Positions 43,013 through 54,639 of a stretch of 64,000 bases of DNA are shown here, piece by piece. A program made the translations under genes and the position numbers. Under the pieces are notes generated by a model. It worked only from the letters and a program-made list of their open reading frames with translations. It did not search any database and was not told the DNA's origin. Position 1 is the stretch's first letter; each line of letters starts with the position of its first letter. This stretch comes from Rapana venosa (Eukaryota; Mollusca; Gastropoda; Neogastropoda; Muricidae), in the NCBI GenBank assembly GCA_028751875.1, contig CM054141.1, positions 73,610,501 to 73,674,500 on the forward strand, in the 5' to 3' direction.

Positions 43013-43075
43013 ACTCAAGAATACTTTAATGTCTCAACTAGAGAAATTATGAGTGGCATTTTACACTGATATTAT
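43013..43075. mobile_element. Fragment of the Rex1-like 3' end
   Basis: CTCAAGAATACTTTAATGTC and CTCAACTAGAGAAATTATGA match the outer end of the Rex1-like element at 9199-9240. Only about 60 bases remain. Confidence 0.65.
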
Positions 43076-43084
43076 TAGATGTAA

Positions 43085-43328
43085 CATTTATTTATTTATC
43101 TATTCTTTTATATCAAGGATAATGGAATAAGCACTCATGTGCTTTTTTACATCCAGTCCCCGTGTGTATGCGGTTTTGTAAATTTTGTCATCTTGTTTCC
43201 ACCGGCACACAATGGCCTACTTTTCCGAAAAGCGGAACAGGATTTAACATGTGCGCACGATGTTCTGCATGCATTTAAACATGGGGCCTCGGTTTATAGT
43301 CTCATCTGAAGGACTTTGACATTTAACA
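43085..43328 (-). mobile_element. SINE copy 8, minus orientation
   Basis: Matches copies 1 and 10 closely from TCTTTTATATCAAGGATAAT through GGCCTCGGTTTATAGTCTCA to AAGGACTTTGACA. The tRNA-like head is missing. Confidence 0.9.
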
Positions 43329-43643
43329 TTGCAAATCTAGTCTGTGGACTCTGTTGTCATCAGTTACATGGGGCTCAATGCCCATTTTTCTGCCTTGCTT
43401 TGTTGTTTCAACTCTGAAGGACACAAAACTGTCCAGGTAAAGGGATAGAAACCACTCCCTGTGATTTCTTGTACACAGGCAGCAATGTCAATAACTATTT
43501 CCTTGCACCACTTTATCCTCTGCTTCATGTGCTCATGCATTTGAACCTTTCCCCCCCTTTCCCCAGGAATGAAGCAAGTTTTTAACTGATCTTCCTTAAC
43601 TAGTTATGACAGCAGACAAGCTTGCTGCAAGCAAAGCTCCTAC

Positions 43644-43768
43644 CTTCCTGCTTTCCTTGATCTTGACCACTCCATCATGGCGACTTCGCTCATTGCTGTG
43701 GCTCCTGACTGCTCTTTCCTCACGACAACGGTTTGAGGAACCGTTCTGCTCGCCATTCAACTTGCTTT
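43644..43768 (-). CDS. THOC2-like gene exon (basic Ser/Arg/Glu-rich tail)
   Basis: On the minus strand, acceptor TTTGTTGACAG and donor AAG|GTAGGA bound a 125-base exon. Incoming phase 1 gives Lys, then SKLNGEQNGSSNRCREERAV, then RSHSNERSRHDGVVKIKESR and K. Low-complexity, charged and without a folded domain, it fits a disordered nuclear tail. Phase 1 in and phase 0 out agree with the neighbouring exons at 46.2 kb and 41.85 kb. Confidence 0.75.
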
Positions 43769-44339
43769 CTGTCAACAAAGCCACCACTTAATATTCATTT
43801 TAAGAAGCAGTATACCCTTGACCACAATTTAACTCAATATATACTGATCTGTTTCATGTAGCAAGAAATACAGTTTACAAATAGAGAATGGCTATAATGT
43901 AAAATTCCAAATGAAAGTCATGATAGTTCAGTTTTCAAAAAAACATTCTAAGGACAATATGATAAGAAAATAAGATTTCCTTCTATACCTGGAATATGCA
44001 TGGTGCAGTAGTATAGAAATATAATGAATGAATGCACTGAAGTCCTTCAGAAAACATGGGAAAGTGTACAGAAACAAAAGATTTCCACGTGGCACTGCCA
44101 TTTACTAAAAAGCAGGAACTTTGTTTCCAGTGTGAGCAGTTTTAGAATGAGTTCAAAACATTTATTAATACGAGAAAGAGAGGAGGTAAAGAAAACTATA
44201 GTTTCTGGATCTGGTTCCTTGTTACTGAAATACTGCTCAGATAATAACAACAGTTTCCCCTGTTGATTATCATTCACTGAAAACCAGCAGGTGAAAGCTG
44301 AACAAGGGAAAAGGGGGGTGCTGGATTTTGGTACAGGGA

Positions 44340-44525
44340 CTCTTGGCAGCAGATGCTGGGAAAAATGGGCTTGTAGTGATGCTACATCTTGGCTGCAGAC
44401 ACTGGGAAAAATGGGCTTGTACTGATGCTACATCTTGGCTGCAGACACTGGGAAAAATGGGCTTGTACTGATGCTACATCTTGGCTGCAGACACTGGGAA
44501 GCTTGTAGTGATGCTACATCAGTAT
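44340..44525. repeat. Minisatellite, unit about 60 bp, 3-4 copies
   Basis: Units share GGGAAAAATGGGCTTGTA(G/C)T, GATGCTACATCTTGGCTGCA and GACACT. Confidence 0.9.
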
Positions 44526-44749
44526 TCAGCTTGTTAATTTTTTCCCCCCAGTATTCAGACCCGATTCTTTATTCTGACTGATATGAATGATAATGATAAA
44601 AAGCTGGACACTTTTCCTCCATCAAAAATCAAGACAGATCATCAGAAACCAAGCAAGAACAATTTCAAGAACATTTCTCAATATTTTTCATGCAAGTTTC
44701 TTCAACACCTATTTTGTTGTGTTAACTTTACAGAGAGGCTGGATGTGCA

Positions 44750-44880
44750 CATGCCCTATGCATGTGTGTGCACACGCACATGCGTACATGTTCATGCATG
44801 TGTGTCCATGCATCTGTGTGTATGTCAGCATATGCTTGCGCTTGCAAACATGTGTCTACGCTAGTGCCTGTCCACATGTG
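44750..44880. other. CATGTGTG-rich tract
   Basis: Alternating ATGTGTG/CATGCA words without strict periodicity, in an intron of the THOC2-like gene. Confidence 0.6.
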
Positions 44881-44964
44881 CTTTTCTTTATACCACTTTT
44901 GTAGTTAAAGCCAGGGGGATGGATGGTTGTTAGATGCTACTTCAAAGTGAACAAAATGTTCTCC

Positions 44965-45652
44965 TTAACCACTAAACTGCCCCACCCCGGAAATTTTCCG
45001 GGGCTAAATGTGCACCCTATATGCCTACAACCTGGAAAATTTCCGGGATGTACTACAGTTAAAGGGAAAGAACTCCAAAATTAGTGGAGATCACTCTCCC
45101 ATTTCTTGGCAACATCCAGCTGCGAAAACTGAGTCAGAACAATCGGTTTTTTAGCTTGTATTTTGTGTTTTTATGCATGACTGCTTGGGAAGTTCTTGTT
45201 CAAAATGGCTGACACTTCTTGTTGAAGGCATCAATAACTTTACACAGCTGTTAAAGTGGCAAATAAAACTGTAGATTTACCTAACAGTGATGAAAACGAT
45301 CGTGTATGATTCAGGAGATAGTTCATTTAAAAAACAATTAATGAGATTTGGCCTGGACTTATGTTTGACGTTATTGAGATAGGGGGTACTCAGAATGACA
45401 GTGGTGATGAAGAAAGCATATTTTTTGTCGATTTTGTACATTGTAAATATATTTTTGCAGTGAAATATCATGCTAACTAATTTGACCTTGCCTCAAAGTA
45501 ATCTACGATATATATACTGTCATTGGGCAGACTATCAGGAATATTTCATGTAGTTATTTCTGAGTAAGAAGGATATGAACATAACAGTGGTACATAAGAA
45601 TTTTATTCCCCAGCATATAGGGTGCACTTGCACTGGGCAGTTAAGAGGTTAA
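44965..45652. mobile_element. piggyBac-like non-autonomous (MITE-type) element with TTAA target duplication
   Basis: The element (44969-45648, 680 bp) is bounded by TTAA at both ends. Its termini are inverted: left CCACTAAACTGCCCC and GTGCACCCTATATGCC, right (reverse complement) CCTCTTAACTGCCCAGTGCA and GTGCACCCTATATGCTGGGG. TTAA duplication with CC-starting ...CTGCC termini is characteristic of the piggyBac superfamily. An internal ATG reads MFDVIEIGGTQNDSGDEESI before soon stopping. That looks like the acidic start of a lost transposase, which is inference. A second copy is at 39903. Confidence 0.87.
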
Positions 45653-45779
45653 ACAACAAAGATAACCAGTACCTGGAAGTGTGATAAGACTGACATTCAG
45701 AAAACATTCCCCAATCTGAACAACTCATATTAAGCTATGAACAAATCAATCTATGAACACATCAATCAACCTATTACCT

Positions 45780-46010
45780 TTCAATGAGATCAAATTTATC
45801 AACCTATCACCTTTCAATGAGATCAAATCCATCAACCTATCACCTTTCAATGAGATCAAATCTATCAACCTATCACTTTTCAATGAGATCAAATCTATCA
45901 CTTTTCAATGAGATCAAATCTATCAACCTATCACCTTTCAATGAGATCAAATCTATCAACCTATCACCTTTCAATGAGATCAAATCAAACCTATCACCTT
46001 TCATATATTT
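45780..46010. repeat. Minisatellite, unit about 33 bp, about 7 copies
   Basis: Units of TTTCAATGAGATCAAATCTA followed by TCAACCTATCACC. Two units are shortened. Confidence 0.94.
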
Positions 46011-46153
46011 TCCAATGAGAACCCTCCATGCTGTATATTACTAATGCTCTTAACTGTAATGATTCTACAGACATGTTATGTCACCTAATTTTCAGATCAG
46101 ATCTATGAATACTTGGTATCCAGTGGAACAAAAAAGTCAAAGTTGACACTTAC

Positions 46154-46232
46154 TTGAAGAATGATGATCATAGTACTCTTCCCCACGACGCTTTTTGGCC
46201 TCTGTTTCTCCTCCTCCATCAGCCGAGTGGTC
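46154..46232 (-). CDS. THOC2-like gene exon (KKRRGEEYYDHH)
   Basis: Minus-strand acceptor GTGTCAG|GAC and strong donor CAA|GTAAGT bound 79 bases: DHSADGGGETEAKKRRGEEY, then YDHHSS and one base (phase 1). Following the exon at 51.3 kb it gives KERKEKKR-DHS ... KKRRGEE. As I recall it, the C-terminal tail of vertebrate THOC2 has a similarly spaced KERKRDHS ... KRRKEE. That spacing is the main reason for the THOC2 call. A bipartite nuclear-localisation-like pattern is present. It remains a low-complexity match. Confidence 0.78.
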
Positions 46233-46339
46233 CTGACACATCCACAGCACAGAAATGCATTGTCAGTCATCATGCCTTAATCATCACACCATGTCATACA
46301 AGCTCTCTGAACAAAACTATCTGAGGCCCTTGTCTCCTC

Positions 46340-46376
46340 TGTACACTTTTTTTTTTTTTTGGGGGGGGGGGGGGGG
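46340..46376. repeat. poly(T)/poly(G) junction
   Basis: A T run of 14 directly joined to a G run of about 17. Confidence 0.9.
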
Positions 46377-46884
46377 TAGGGGATGTCACAAGAGTATAAG
46401 CAGAGCGAGATGATGTTTTTTTCACTTAAATGTTGTTAAATAACCTCTAAGTTTATCTACATGTACTGTTATTGTTTTTGTACAAACAATTAATTACCAG
46501 GCTGAAAAGTTTGGTCACTTTTCTACTCTGCGGCTGCAGTTGATTTAAACTTATAGTTTGTCTTTCCATTCAAAATGATACCTGTAACTGAGCTTCCCAA
46601 AAACTGGGCAAAATTTAATGGCCACCCTGACAGCAGTTACTCATTGGGTTCCCAGGTGGAAGACTGCAGGTTTGAATCCCATTCATTCAAGTCTCAGGGT
46701 TTTCATGACTCCAGTGGTTCCTACCCTGAGGGAGCTCACTGTGGGAAGACTGAGAACACACAGTTGAATAGCATCCACTATAAGGGTGCGATTTTGAGAG
46801 TCAGTTTACTTGACAAACACTGCAGGTGTCTCCATCTGACAAGTCTGGTTGAGGCCAGGATGTAGCACAAAAGGAAGTGTGAGG

Positions 46885-46960
46885 TAATAATAATAATATA
46901 TGGAATTTATATAGCGCTGAATCTTGTAAAAAACAAACAAATCGAAGCGCTTGATACAAC
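46885..46960 (-). mobile_element. L2/CR1-type tail (GCGCTATATAA box with (ATT)n), minus orientation
   Basis: AATAATAATAATATATGGAA, then TTTATATAGCGCTGAATCTT and CGAAGCGCTTGATAC. It matches the tail carried by SINE copy 10. Only the 3' end is present. Confidence 0.78.
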
Positions 46961-46969
46961 CATATCCAG

Positions 46970-49095
46970 CTCTCAAAGCTGACCGACTTCCATAGCATCA
47001 CCATCACATCTTTCTTACTACCACTGACCGTCATGCCATCCAAATGTTTACATGACTTTTGTGTTAGTATTCAGCTATTTTCACAAAACTATAGTGTTGA
47101 TTCTAGGATAAGAAATAAACGAGAATGAGACAGAGAGCCTCCTAAAATGAAAAAAAAAGTTGCAACCCCCCTCCCCAATTTCCCTGTGGGGATGCCAGTA
47201 TAAATAGCATCCCCACCTTCTGAAAAGTCTGTGCTAGGAATTCCCTCTTTTCTATTCTTCTCTTTGTTTCTACCTGGTTCCTTTCATCCTGTTGCCTCTT
47301 CCTTGTCTAGTAGTTGCTCCCTTCTTGGTCCATTCCCCTTCCCGTTTACTAGAAAGACTTTTAAAAAATTACAGTGCTTTCCAATGCCAAAGTTCAATGT
47401 GCTGGGCCCGACTTGTCAGACACATAATGGCAGTGCAACACTTTTTTGTTCATATGACGGATAATAATAGTAGTTGAGCATTTGACAAAGAAGCGTTACC
47501 CCCCCCCCCCCACCCCCACAGCCAACGACATGTTGCATATTTACATTATATCATGTCATGTAATATGTGAACAATTATACACCCCTGCAATCTCTTTTCC
47601 CACATTATTCAGTCAAACCCATTGACAGTAGTAATTTTGATGAAAGTAGGCACTAACAATGAATATAGTGATATTCCAGTTATAGCTCCTTTAACCTTCA
47701 ATACCACCACCGCTGAACCCTTGTAGGTACACACTCATGTCTACCCTGTCCTGCATCAATAGTGTGCATGGGTGTGTGTGTGTGTGTGTGTTGGTGTGGG
47801 TGCTGCATGGAGAGGAGCGAATTAGTGTTCTAAAGGAATTAAAAGGGTGAAGGTTGGTGGGGAAGAGTGAAGGGAATCATTGAAAATGAAGTTAACATTC
47901 TTAAGATACCTTTATAAGGAAGTCTGTGTGAGTGGGGGTTAGTCCATCAACTGAGAGGGATATATTCTTTTTGTTTGTTTTGTAATAGTGGAAATTATTC
48001 CAGGACTCAATTAACGTAAAAATGGGAGTACAGATCTATATATCCACTACGACCGAACCTTTTCGCTACCAGTCAAGTTAAATCCTATTTGCCAGGTCCC
48101 CCTCCCTTCCACCCCCCCCCCCCCCCCCCCCCAAAGGGTACATATTTTCCACTTTTAAAAAAATTGCTTAAAAGAGGGGATTCCTTATGATGAATGCAAG
48201 ACTGGTTATCAACAGAATATGGAGACCTTAACCTTTCCCCAAATATCCAATCTAAATATAAAATGGGGAAAATTCTATACTTCCCCACAATAAGTATACT
48301 GGATGGACATGGCAATGAAGAGTACACATTGCTGCTGACGAAGTTCTCTCAATCAAGTAAGGCACAGAACAGGTTGATGAAGGCAAAATAGGGAAAGCCT
48401 CATCCTATAAGTATACTCTACCCCTCTCTCCATAATCTTTCTCCCCACTTCCCAAAATACACACATGCTGGCCAACCTCCCTGGTTCCACTTTCATTACT
48501 GGGCAAATTGCATTGACCATCAACAACCAGCCATACGGGCAAACAACACTGCAGAATGGACATTAGGTGCCCATCCCAGGGTTTACATATTCCTGCCTGG
48601 TTGCCATAACAAAAACATATAGACAAAATGTCATAAATGTATGAAAGAAAATATATGAGAGATTTGCTTGAAAAAAAGCAGGAAAAAGGGCCTGGAAGGT
48701 ATGAAGTAAGCAAGAAAGATGACAAATAGTTAAGAAAAAGGCAGAATGTGTGGACACGTTCTCACCCTGATTAACATAATTGTATGAAACTTAGGCTTGC
48801 ATGGGTCTGCTCCATCCTGTGATATCTCCCCCCACAAAACAACAACAAAACCCCAAAACAACAACAAACAAAAAACCAACCAAACAAAAACCACCACCAA
48901 AAAACTACCTCCCATCTGCTTATTATCCTTGTTTATCTGTTGCTGTTTTCTTCTTTATTTCTCTCTCCGTTACCGTTATTATAGTTTTGGTGGGTTTTTT
49001 AAAAACTGCTGTGTTGACTGGATTTCATTGTCTTTTGCAGTTTTTGTGGTCACTGTTATACTCCTCTTGTCCGTCTCTTTGACTGGTTCTTTTAT
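46970..49095. other. Intron of the THOC2-like gene, no gene seen
   Basis: Contains C runs at 47500-47515 and 48111-48132, a GT run at 47773-47791 and an A/C-rich CAACAAAAC tract at 48835-48905. No supported exon on either strand. Confidence 0.55.
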
Positions 49096-49099
49096 GCTT

Positions 49100-50069
49100 C
49101 ACACTCTCTTCCATTACAACAGCTTCAATAGAACTCGGCAATACATCAGTCCCTCTATCCACTGCTGTGAAGTATCTGGGTGTTGTTATCGACAACACAC
49201 TCTCTATGCAAAAATTCATCACCCAGTCCTGTCAGTCGTACTACTATCAATTACGGCATAGTGCAATTCAAAAGTACCTGTCCACAGATGCAACAGCCAA
49301 ACTTGTCACTTCTCTCATTCTTTCACGTCTGGACTATTGCAATTCTCTTTAATCTGGTCTGCCAGCATCATCTATCCACTCCCTTCAACGTATACAAAAC
49401 TCCGCAGCTCGACTAGTTCTCAGAAAGAAAAAATCGAGCACATTACCCCTCTCTTGCGATTTCTCCACTGGCTGCCTGTGCCACTGAGAGTACATTATGA
49501 GATCAGTACCCTCTGTTACAAATGTCTCCACAAAACTGCACCCTCCTACCTCTGTGAATGTCTTAACCTGTACACTCCTTCACGTTCCCTCCGCTCTGCT
49601 GCAGATACCTTGTGCCTACAAATACCTAGATTCAACCAATTCACCGTTGGCCGCCATTCTTTATTTCGGGTCCATCGACCTGGAATGAGCTCCCTCTCTC
49701 TCTTCGCCAGATGCCTAGTTATGACACTTAAATCCAGCCTCAAGACATATTTATTTCAAACCTAAGATTTCCCCCCTCCTGTTTCATATCAGAACTATCC
49801 CACCTTGACTAACCCATGTCCTATCACCCTGCTAAAGTATACGACCTGTGTAAGTGTGTGAGTGTGCTTTTGAAAAACATTTGACTATTGAAATTTTATT
49901 TCATAGATTTTGTCTGCAGCACACCATGTTTGTAATATCTGTTTGTTTAAACTATTGATTATTTATCATTGATTGCATGACTGTGTAAGATTAGGTTGAA
50001 TGTATGCGCTTTGATTTGTCTTTGCAAGATATAGCGCTATATAAGTTCCATTTATTATTATTATTATTA
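49100..50069 (+). mobile_element. L2/CR1-like LINE 3' end with (ATT)n tail, copy 2
   Basis: The ORF parts read AVKYLGVVIDNTLSMQKFIT, VTSLILSRLDYCNSL, HITPLLRFLHWLPVPLRVHY, TLCYKCLHKTAPSYLCECLN, and at the end ADTLCLQIPRFNQFTVGRHS and LKTYLFQT. These are the RT motif E region and the conserved C-terminal region (LHWLPV ... APSYL ... LKTYLF) of L2/CR1-clade LINEs. At least two frameshifts and a stop (about 49350) make it non-functional. The 3' UTR and (ATT)n tail match copy 1 at 18220-18743. Confidence 0.87.
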
Positions 50070-50331
50070 CACTGGCATAACCTGGCAATTTCAACTTTTG
50101 ACAACAATGGAATGTCATGTTTTCCATGAACTGCCCATATAGTGTCCGTTAACAAAATATTTCCATTGACTGGGCAAGGTATCAGTTATCAGCTTCTCAT
50201 TATATTAGGTGATGTACTTTTTTTTCCCTCAAAGAGACTGAGAGAGAAATACAATGAATACTCAATTACGTGCAGAATGATTCAGCAACAACTATTAACA
50301 AAAACTAGCTTCTGAACAAGCATATTATTTG

Positions 50332-50735
50332 TTAAAATCTTTCTACCCCATTTACAAGTACACTCGAAAACTTTGTATGACCTTATCACCCTATTCATGA
50401 GTATACTCATGACAGACCACTCAGCCATTGGCCATTTCTGATAATTACTCTTCTGATAGCTTAACCTCATTCTTAAATGGAGTGTTTACAGGCCATTTTG
50501 GCACTTCGTTCTGTGCAGTTTTCACTGATCTATTGCCTATCAATCAATATGAGTAAATGCTCATAACATCTCTTAGCTACTAAAGAAGCCATTCTGCAAA
50601 TTCAAGAGTAGATTATGTACTACAACAGCAATCAATCTTGAGGATTCAGCTGAATATGATGCTAATGTTAGCAACCAGAGTGACATTGGCGATGATGAAG
50701 ACTGGCAGTTGTAACTGTGTCGATGTAGGCAGGGC
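50332..50735 (+). mobile_element. Candidate piggyBac-like element fragment, with inverted relative at 53.5-54.2 kb
   Basis: Begins TTAAAATCTTTCTACCCC then ATTTACAAGTACACTCG, a TTAA-plus-terminus pattern. The stretch 50560-50710 (CTCATAACATCTCTTAGCTA ... GATTCAGCTGAATATGATGC) matches the reverse complement of 53560-53690. The frame from 50639 reads EDSAEYDANVSNQSDIGDDE and DWQL-stop, an acidic peptide like a transposase N-terminus. Classification is inference. Confidence 0.55.
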
Positions 50736-50739
50736 AGAG

Positions 50740-51303
50740 TACAGCTACACCAGCCAGCTGACAATCACTGATCAATACTCAGCAGACGAATTCATCCCCA
50801 AATCTTGGAAATCTAAATTCCCCCAGTTATTGCAATTCTACAATTGTAATAAAGTTTCATCTTCATTTAAAACTGTACAGAGAATGTTTTTATTAATTTT
50901 TGCTTGCATTGGTTTCTCAAAATTTTGTTTGACATTAGTTAAATGGTGCACTTTTTCTGCTGCTTACCAATTTTGTTATTTACTTCAAACTAACAAACAA
51001 ACACTTATTTTTAAATCAATAGACATGAAAATTGGAACATTGGTAGTGTACTTATATGACATTATCATTGTGAAATTTGAAAGCCATCTATTTGATAGTT
51101 CAGAAGTTAGGACTTGTTTCTCAATATGCTTGTGTTTTCATGAACACCTGGCTGCACAGCAAGGCAGGAGAAAACTCCGGTCAAACCTATGGAGAGAAAG
51201 AGTAAACACAAATTTTACAGCTTATGAGTAGACAAGAATATTCTGCATGCGAAAAGCTAATCACCCTTACATGACAACTGCATACCAGAAAATGACTACA
51301 TAC
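50740..51303. other. Intron of the THOC2-like gene, no feature supported
   Basis: An open frame of 197 codons crosses this AT-rich stretch but shows no family resemblance and no coding-like composition. I read it as chance. Confidence 0.55.
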
Positions 51304-51372
51304 CCTTTTCTTCTCTTTGCGTTCTTTGCTGTCACGGTCTCTCTCACCAAACTCTCTCTCTGATGGGGGGCT
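51304..51372 (-). CDS. THOC2-like gene exon (RED/KEK-rich)
   Basis: Minus-strand acceptor ACAATTTCTGCAG and donor AGG|GTATGT bound a 69-base phase 0-0 exon: SPPSEREFGERDRDSKERKE and KKR. Arg/Glu/Asp/Lys dipeptides are typical of mRNA-processing protein tails. The next exon continues DHS. THOC2 is a subunit of the THO/TREX complex that couples transcription to mRNA export in the nucleus. Confidence 0.75.
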
Positions 51373-51379
51373 CTGCAGA

Positions 51380-53430
51380 AATTGTGATTTTAATGTTTAT
51401 GATATTTCAATTGGAGAAAAACTTTACAGAAAGAGTGAGAGATAGAGAGACAGAGAGAGAATCCATGTACTTATGTGTTCGTTCATAAACAGTAAGTCTT
51501 AAGAAATTTCAAAATGGATTTTGACCAAGTTTATTATTTTCAAAATTTGATATCTGTTTTAGCGTTTATTTTATGCTCATATTTAATCAAAGAGAAATTG
51601 GAATGCATTGGAAAATATGAAAGGTCAGCTTTCACCAGAGGTGTGAAATATTAAGACTGGAAATGCTTTAAATGCCTTTGGTGTTGCCCTTTGGTCAAGG
51701 ACATACACCCAAGGAAAATCTTAATAGCCTTTTTGCTTTCTTCACAAAACTTCAAATAACTTCGCCAAAACATGCCATACAACTTCCTCACTGTTCCTCA
51801 AAGCTCAGATACTCTACATGACTTTGGGGTCATGGTTACAGCCAGGACAACTTCAGATGTTTTCATCTACCCCATATGAACTGAAGACATTTCTAGAACA
51901 TCTATCTGTGGATTTTAAAAACCTCTGAATCGACAACCCTGCATCTCCATATCAATTTGAATACTGAAGATATCAAATGAATTTCTTTCCACTGGCTTCA
52001 CAACTTCTGATTGCTCTGGGTTATACCAGTGCCACACAATAATCTCTAAACTTAAAATGACTGGCATAGTTCAGTATTCAAGATAAATTGCAATTCTTTC
52101 TAAGTACAACTGTATCAAATACTTTCGCTTTATTCATCAAATGCTCAGACAGCAACTACTGTCTGTCATACAAGCAAAAATGTGTCGCACTGCCATTAAC
52201 TCTTTCAGCCAGTTGTCTCCCCCTGCCCAGTTGTGCATGAAAACACAGGCATGCTGAGAAAACAAGTGCTAACTTCTGAACCGTTTAATTGATGGCAACT
52301 ACCAATTGTCCAAGCTATTGAATCAAACACAAGCACTTGCTCATTTGTAGTAAATAACAAAATTGATAAACAACCCAAAAGTGCAAAATTTTGCTAATAT
52401 GAAACTAAATTTTGAGGAACCAGTGCAATAAAAAGCAATGTAAACATTTTCTGTAGTTTAACTTTTTCCCTTCGGGTATCCTATCGGGCAACCAACCATC
52501 TACTAACTCTTCCTTTCATAACACCCCCCACTGGTAACGGAAGCTGTATGCACGTCAGAACACAGCACCTATATACAGGTGACGCATTTTTTAAAAAATC
52601 TTAAGCTTTCCTTCCAACAGAGAATCTGAATTCCCCATGCCACCAGTTATCCAGACACATGCTGTTTCAATTAAGACCTAGCAAGTCAGTGAGCAGATCA
52701 TACTTCACTCTATAATCAGCTTCCAAAGATAGAACCGATGTGAAAACAAGGGATTCTTGGCGTGTGTGTGTACACGTGCGCACATGTGCGTCGCAGGTGG
52801 ACTGAGTTCCTGAATAGCCAAGTGTTTTTACCATCTAGCAAATTATGCTTCTTACTTCTCAGAAATGGCACGCGTGACATTAGAGTTAATGAAGTAATCT
52901 ATTTGTTCAATAGGATACATGTTGCAAGTACATCAATAGTCATTTTAAGTGTGTTTGGCGGAGTCAAGTTCACTCTCATAACTAATGCTATATTATGCGG
53001 CCCAAAAGTATTTTTTGGTATAAGATATTGAATTTATCTACCTAAAACAGTTTCCAAACAACAAGAGTTTTGACATTATGAATAAGAAAAAAAAGAAAAA
53101 TGCTAAAACTGCATGTAGGCAATGTTTGTACAAATGCCCACAGTGCACAGTACTGGGGAAGAGGGGTTCACTCCCTTAACGAAGGATAGTGTTAAATAGA
53201 TGAAACTTTACTACCACTGCAGAAAAACGAAAACAAAAGAAACAGAAACAAAGACTATGCGGTGCATGCCATTTCAAAGCACATGCGGCTTGATGGTGTG
53301 TAGCTTTCCTTAGGAAAACACCGACTCGGTGATGTAATTATTGTTTCTGCCTTCACCACTTAGCCTAGATACTTACTTATCCTTGATTGCAGCGACTCTT
53401 TCAATTTACGTGTACTTCAATTTCTAAAAT
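51380..53430. other. Intron of the THOC2-like gene, no gene seen
   Basis: AT-rich sequence with a short GA-rich run (51438-51462). Near 52196 TTAACTCTTTCAGCC resembles a piggyBac-type terminus, but I cannot pair it with a second end. No exon is supported. Confidence 0.5.
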
Positions 53431-53559
53431 TTGGCGATAAAATCTTTCTACCAAGTATCAACGATTGTCATGACATCAGTGGGCATGACTATACTTTGCC
53501 CCGCCTACATCAATCACTGGATAGAGAGTTTGATCTACCAGTCTTCAGTACTTCTAATG

Positions 53560-53998
53560 TCACTCTAGTTGCATCGTATTCAGCTGAATCCTTGAATTCA
53601 TTGCTGTTGTAGTTAATAATCCACTCACAAACCTGCTGAGTGGCTTCTTTAGCTCAGAGACGTTGTGAGCATTTACTCATATTGATTGATACTGATAGAC
53701 AATAGATCAATGAAAACTTTGCATAGAACAGAAAGTGCCAAGTGGCATTTGAGAATGAGTTTACGAGATTTTACTCAGTAATTCTTGGAAATGACCAAAT
53801 AAGAACTCTCCATTCTACTATTTCTAGCTTAGTGCTCTGTTACGAATATACTCATAAATGGGGTGATAAGGTTGGACGAAGTTGTTGGGGTTTTTTTGTG
53901 TTTTTTTCAAACTTTGTTGTTGTTTTTTAAACATTGCACACTTATAAAGATACAAAACATATAAACAATTTTGGGGAGGGAGGGTGAGAGAGAGAGTG

Positions 53999-54068
<70 letters not shown>

Positions 54069-54168
54069 CTGTCAAGTAGGCAGACCAACTGACAGAGACA
54101 GGGAGGAAAAGAGAAGGTTGGACGATGTTTACGAGTATACTCGGAAATGGAGCAGAAAGAGTTAAGCA
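53560..54168 (-). mobile_element. Candidate piggyBac-like element with internal microsatellite expansion
   Basis: On the minus strand the right end reads TTAACTCTTTCTGCTCCATT then TCCGAGTATACTCGTAAAC, a TTAA-flanked terminus. The left part is an inverted relative of 50560-50710. In the middle GGTTGGACGA occurs twice (53870-53879 and 54115-54124) around a T-rich and (GA)n stretch, suggesting that the microsatellite grew inside the element. Confidence 0.55.
53980..54064. repeat. (GA)n microsatellite
   Basis: About 60 bases of uninterrupted GA from 54004, with GA-rich shoulders. Confidence 0.96.
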
Positions 54169-54465
54169 CCTGAAATCCTGACAGGCCCAGCACACCCAAC
54201 TTCAGCATGGGGAAAAAAAATGTTATCTTTTTTAGTTTTAAATCTTTCTTATTAAAAAAAAAAAAAAAAAAAGGAAGGAGAATGGACCAAGAAGGCAGAC
54301 AACAGACAAGAAGGAAGCAACATGGGGAAAAAAGGGACAAGGTGAAAACAATCAGAGGGATAGAAATGAGGAATTCCTAGTACAAAATTTCCAGGTGGGG
54401 ATGCTAGTCATACTGACAGTGTCAGGACCCCATGGGAGGCATACAAGTACTTCTGAGATTTAAAT

Positions 54466-54492
54466 CACACACACACACACACACACACACAT
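54466..54492. repeat. (CA)n microsatellite
   Basis: A run of CA followed by ATGCGCGCGCAC. Confidence 0.92.
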
Positions 54493-54639
54493 GCGCGCGC
54501 ACGGCTAAACCCCCTAACCTGAGTGAGAAGTGTGTGTGTATGGGTGTGTGGGCATGTTGTGGTGACAGATTGTCACACACATAAAATATTTCCATCCACA
54601 ACATTTAACCAATCAATCTTCTTGTTCACTTCTTTTAAA

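Noticed and set aside
43596..43787. 63-codon minus-strand ORF as a complete small gene
   Set aside because: Splice sites at 43768 and 43644 and phase agreement with neighbours make it an internal exon. The ATG lies upstream of the acceptor.
50638..51231. 197-codon ORF
   Set aside because: The start overlaps a repeat with an inverted copy at 53.6 kb, and the remainder has no coding-like composition.
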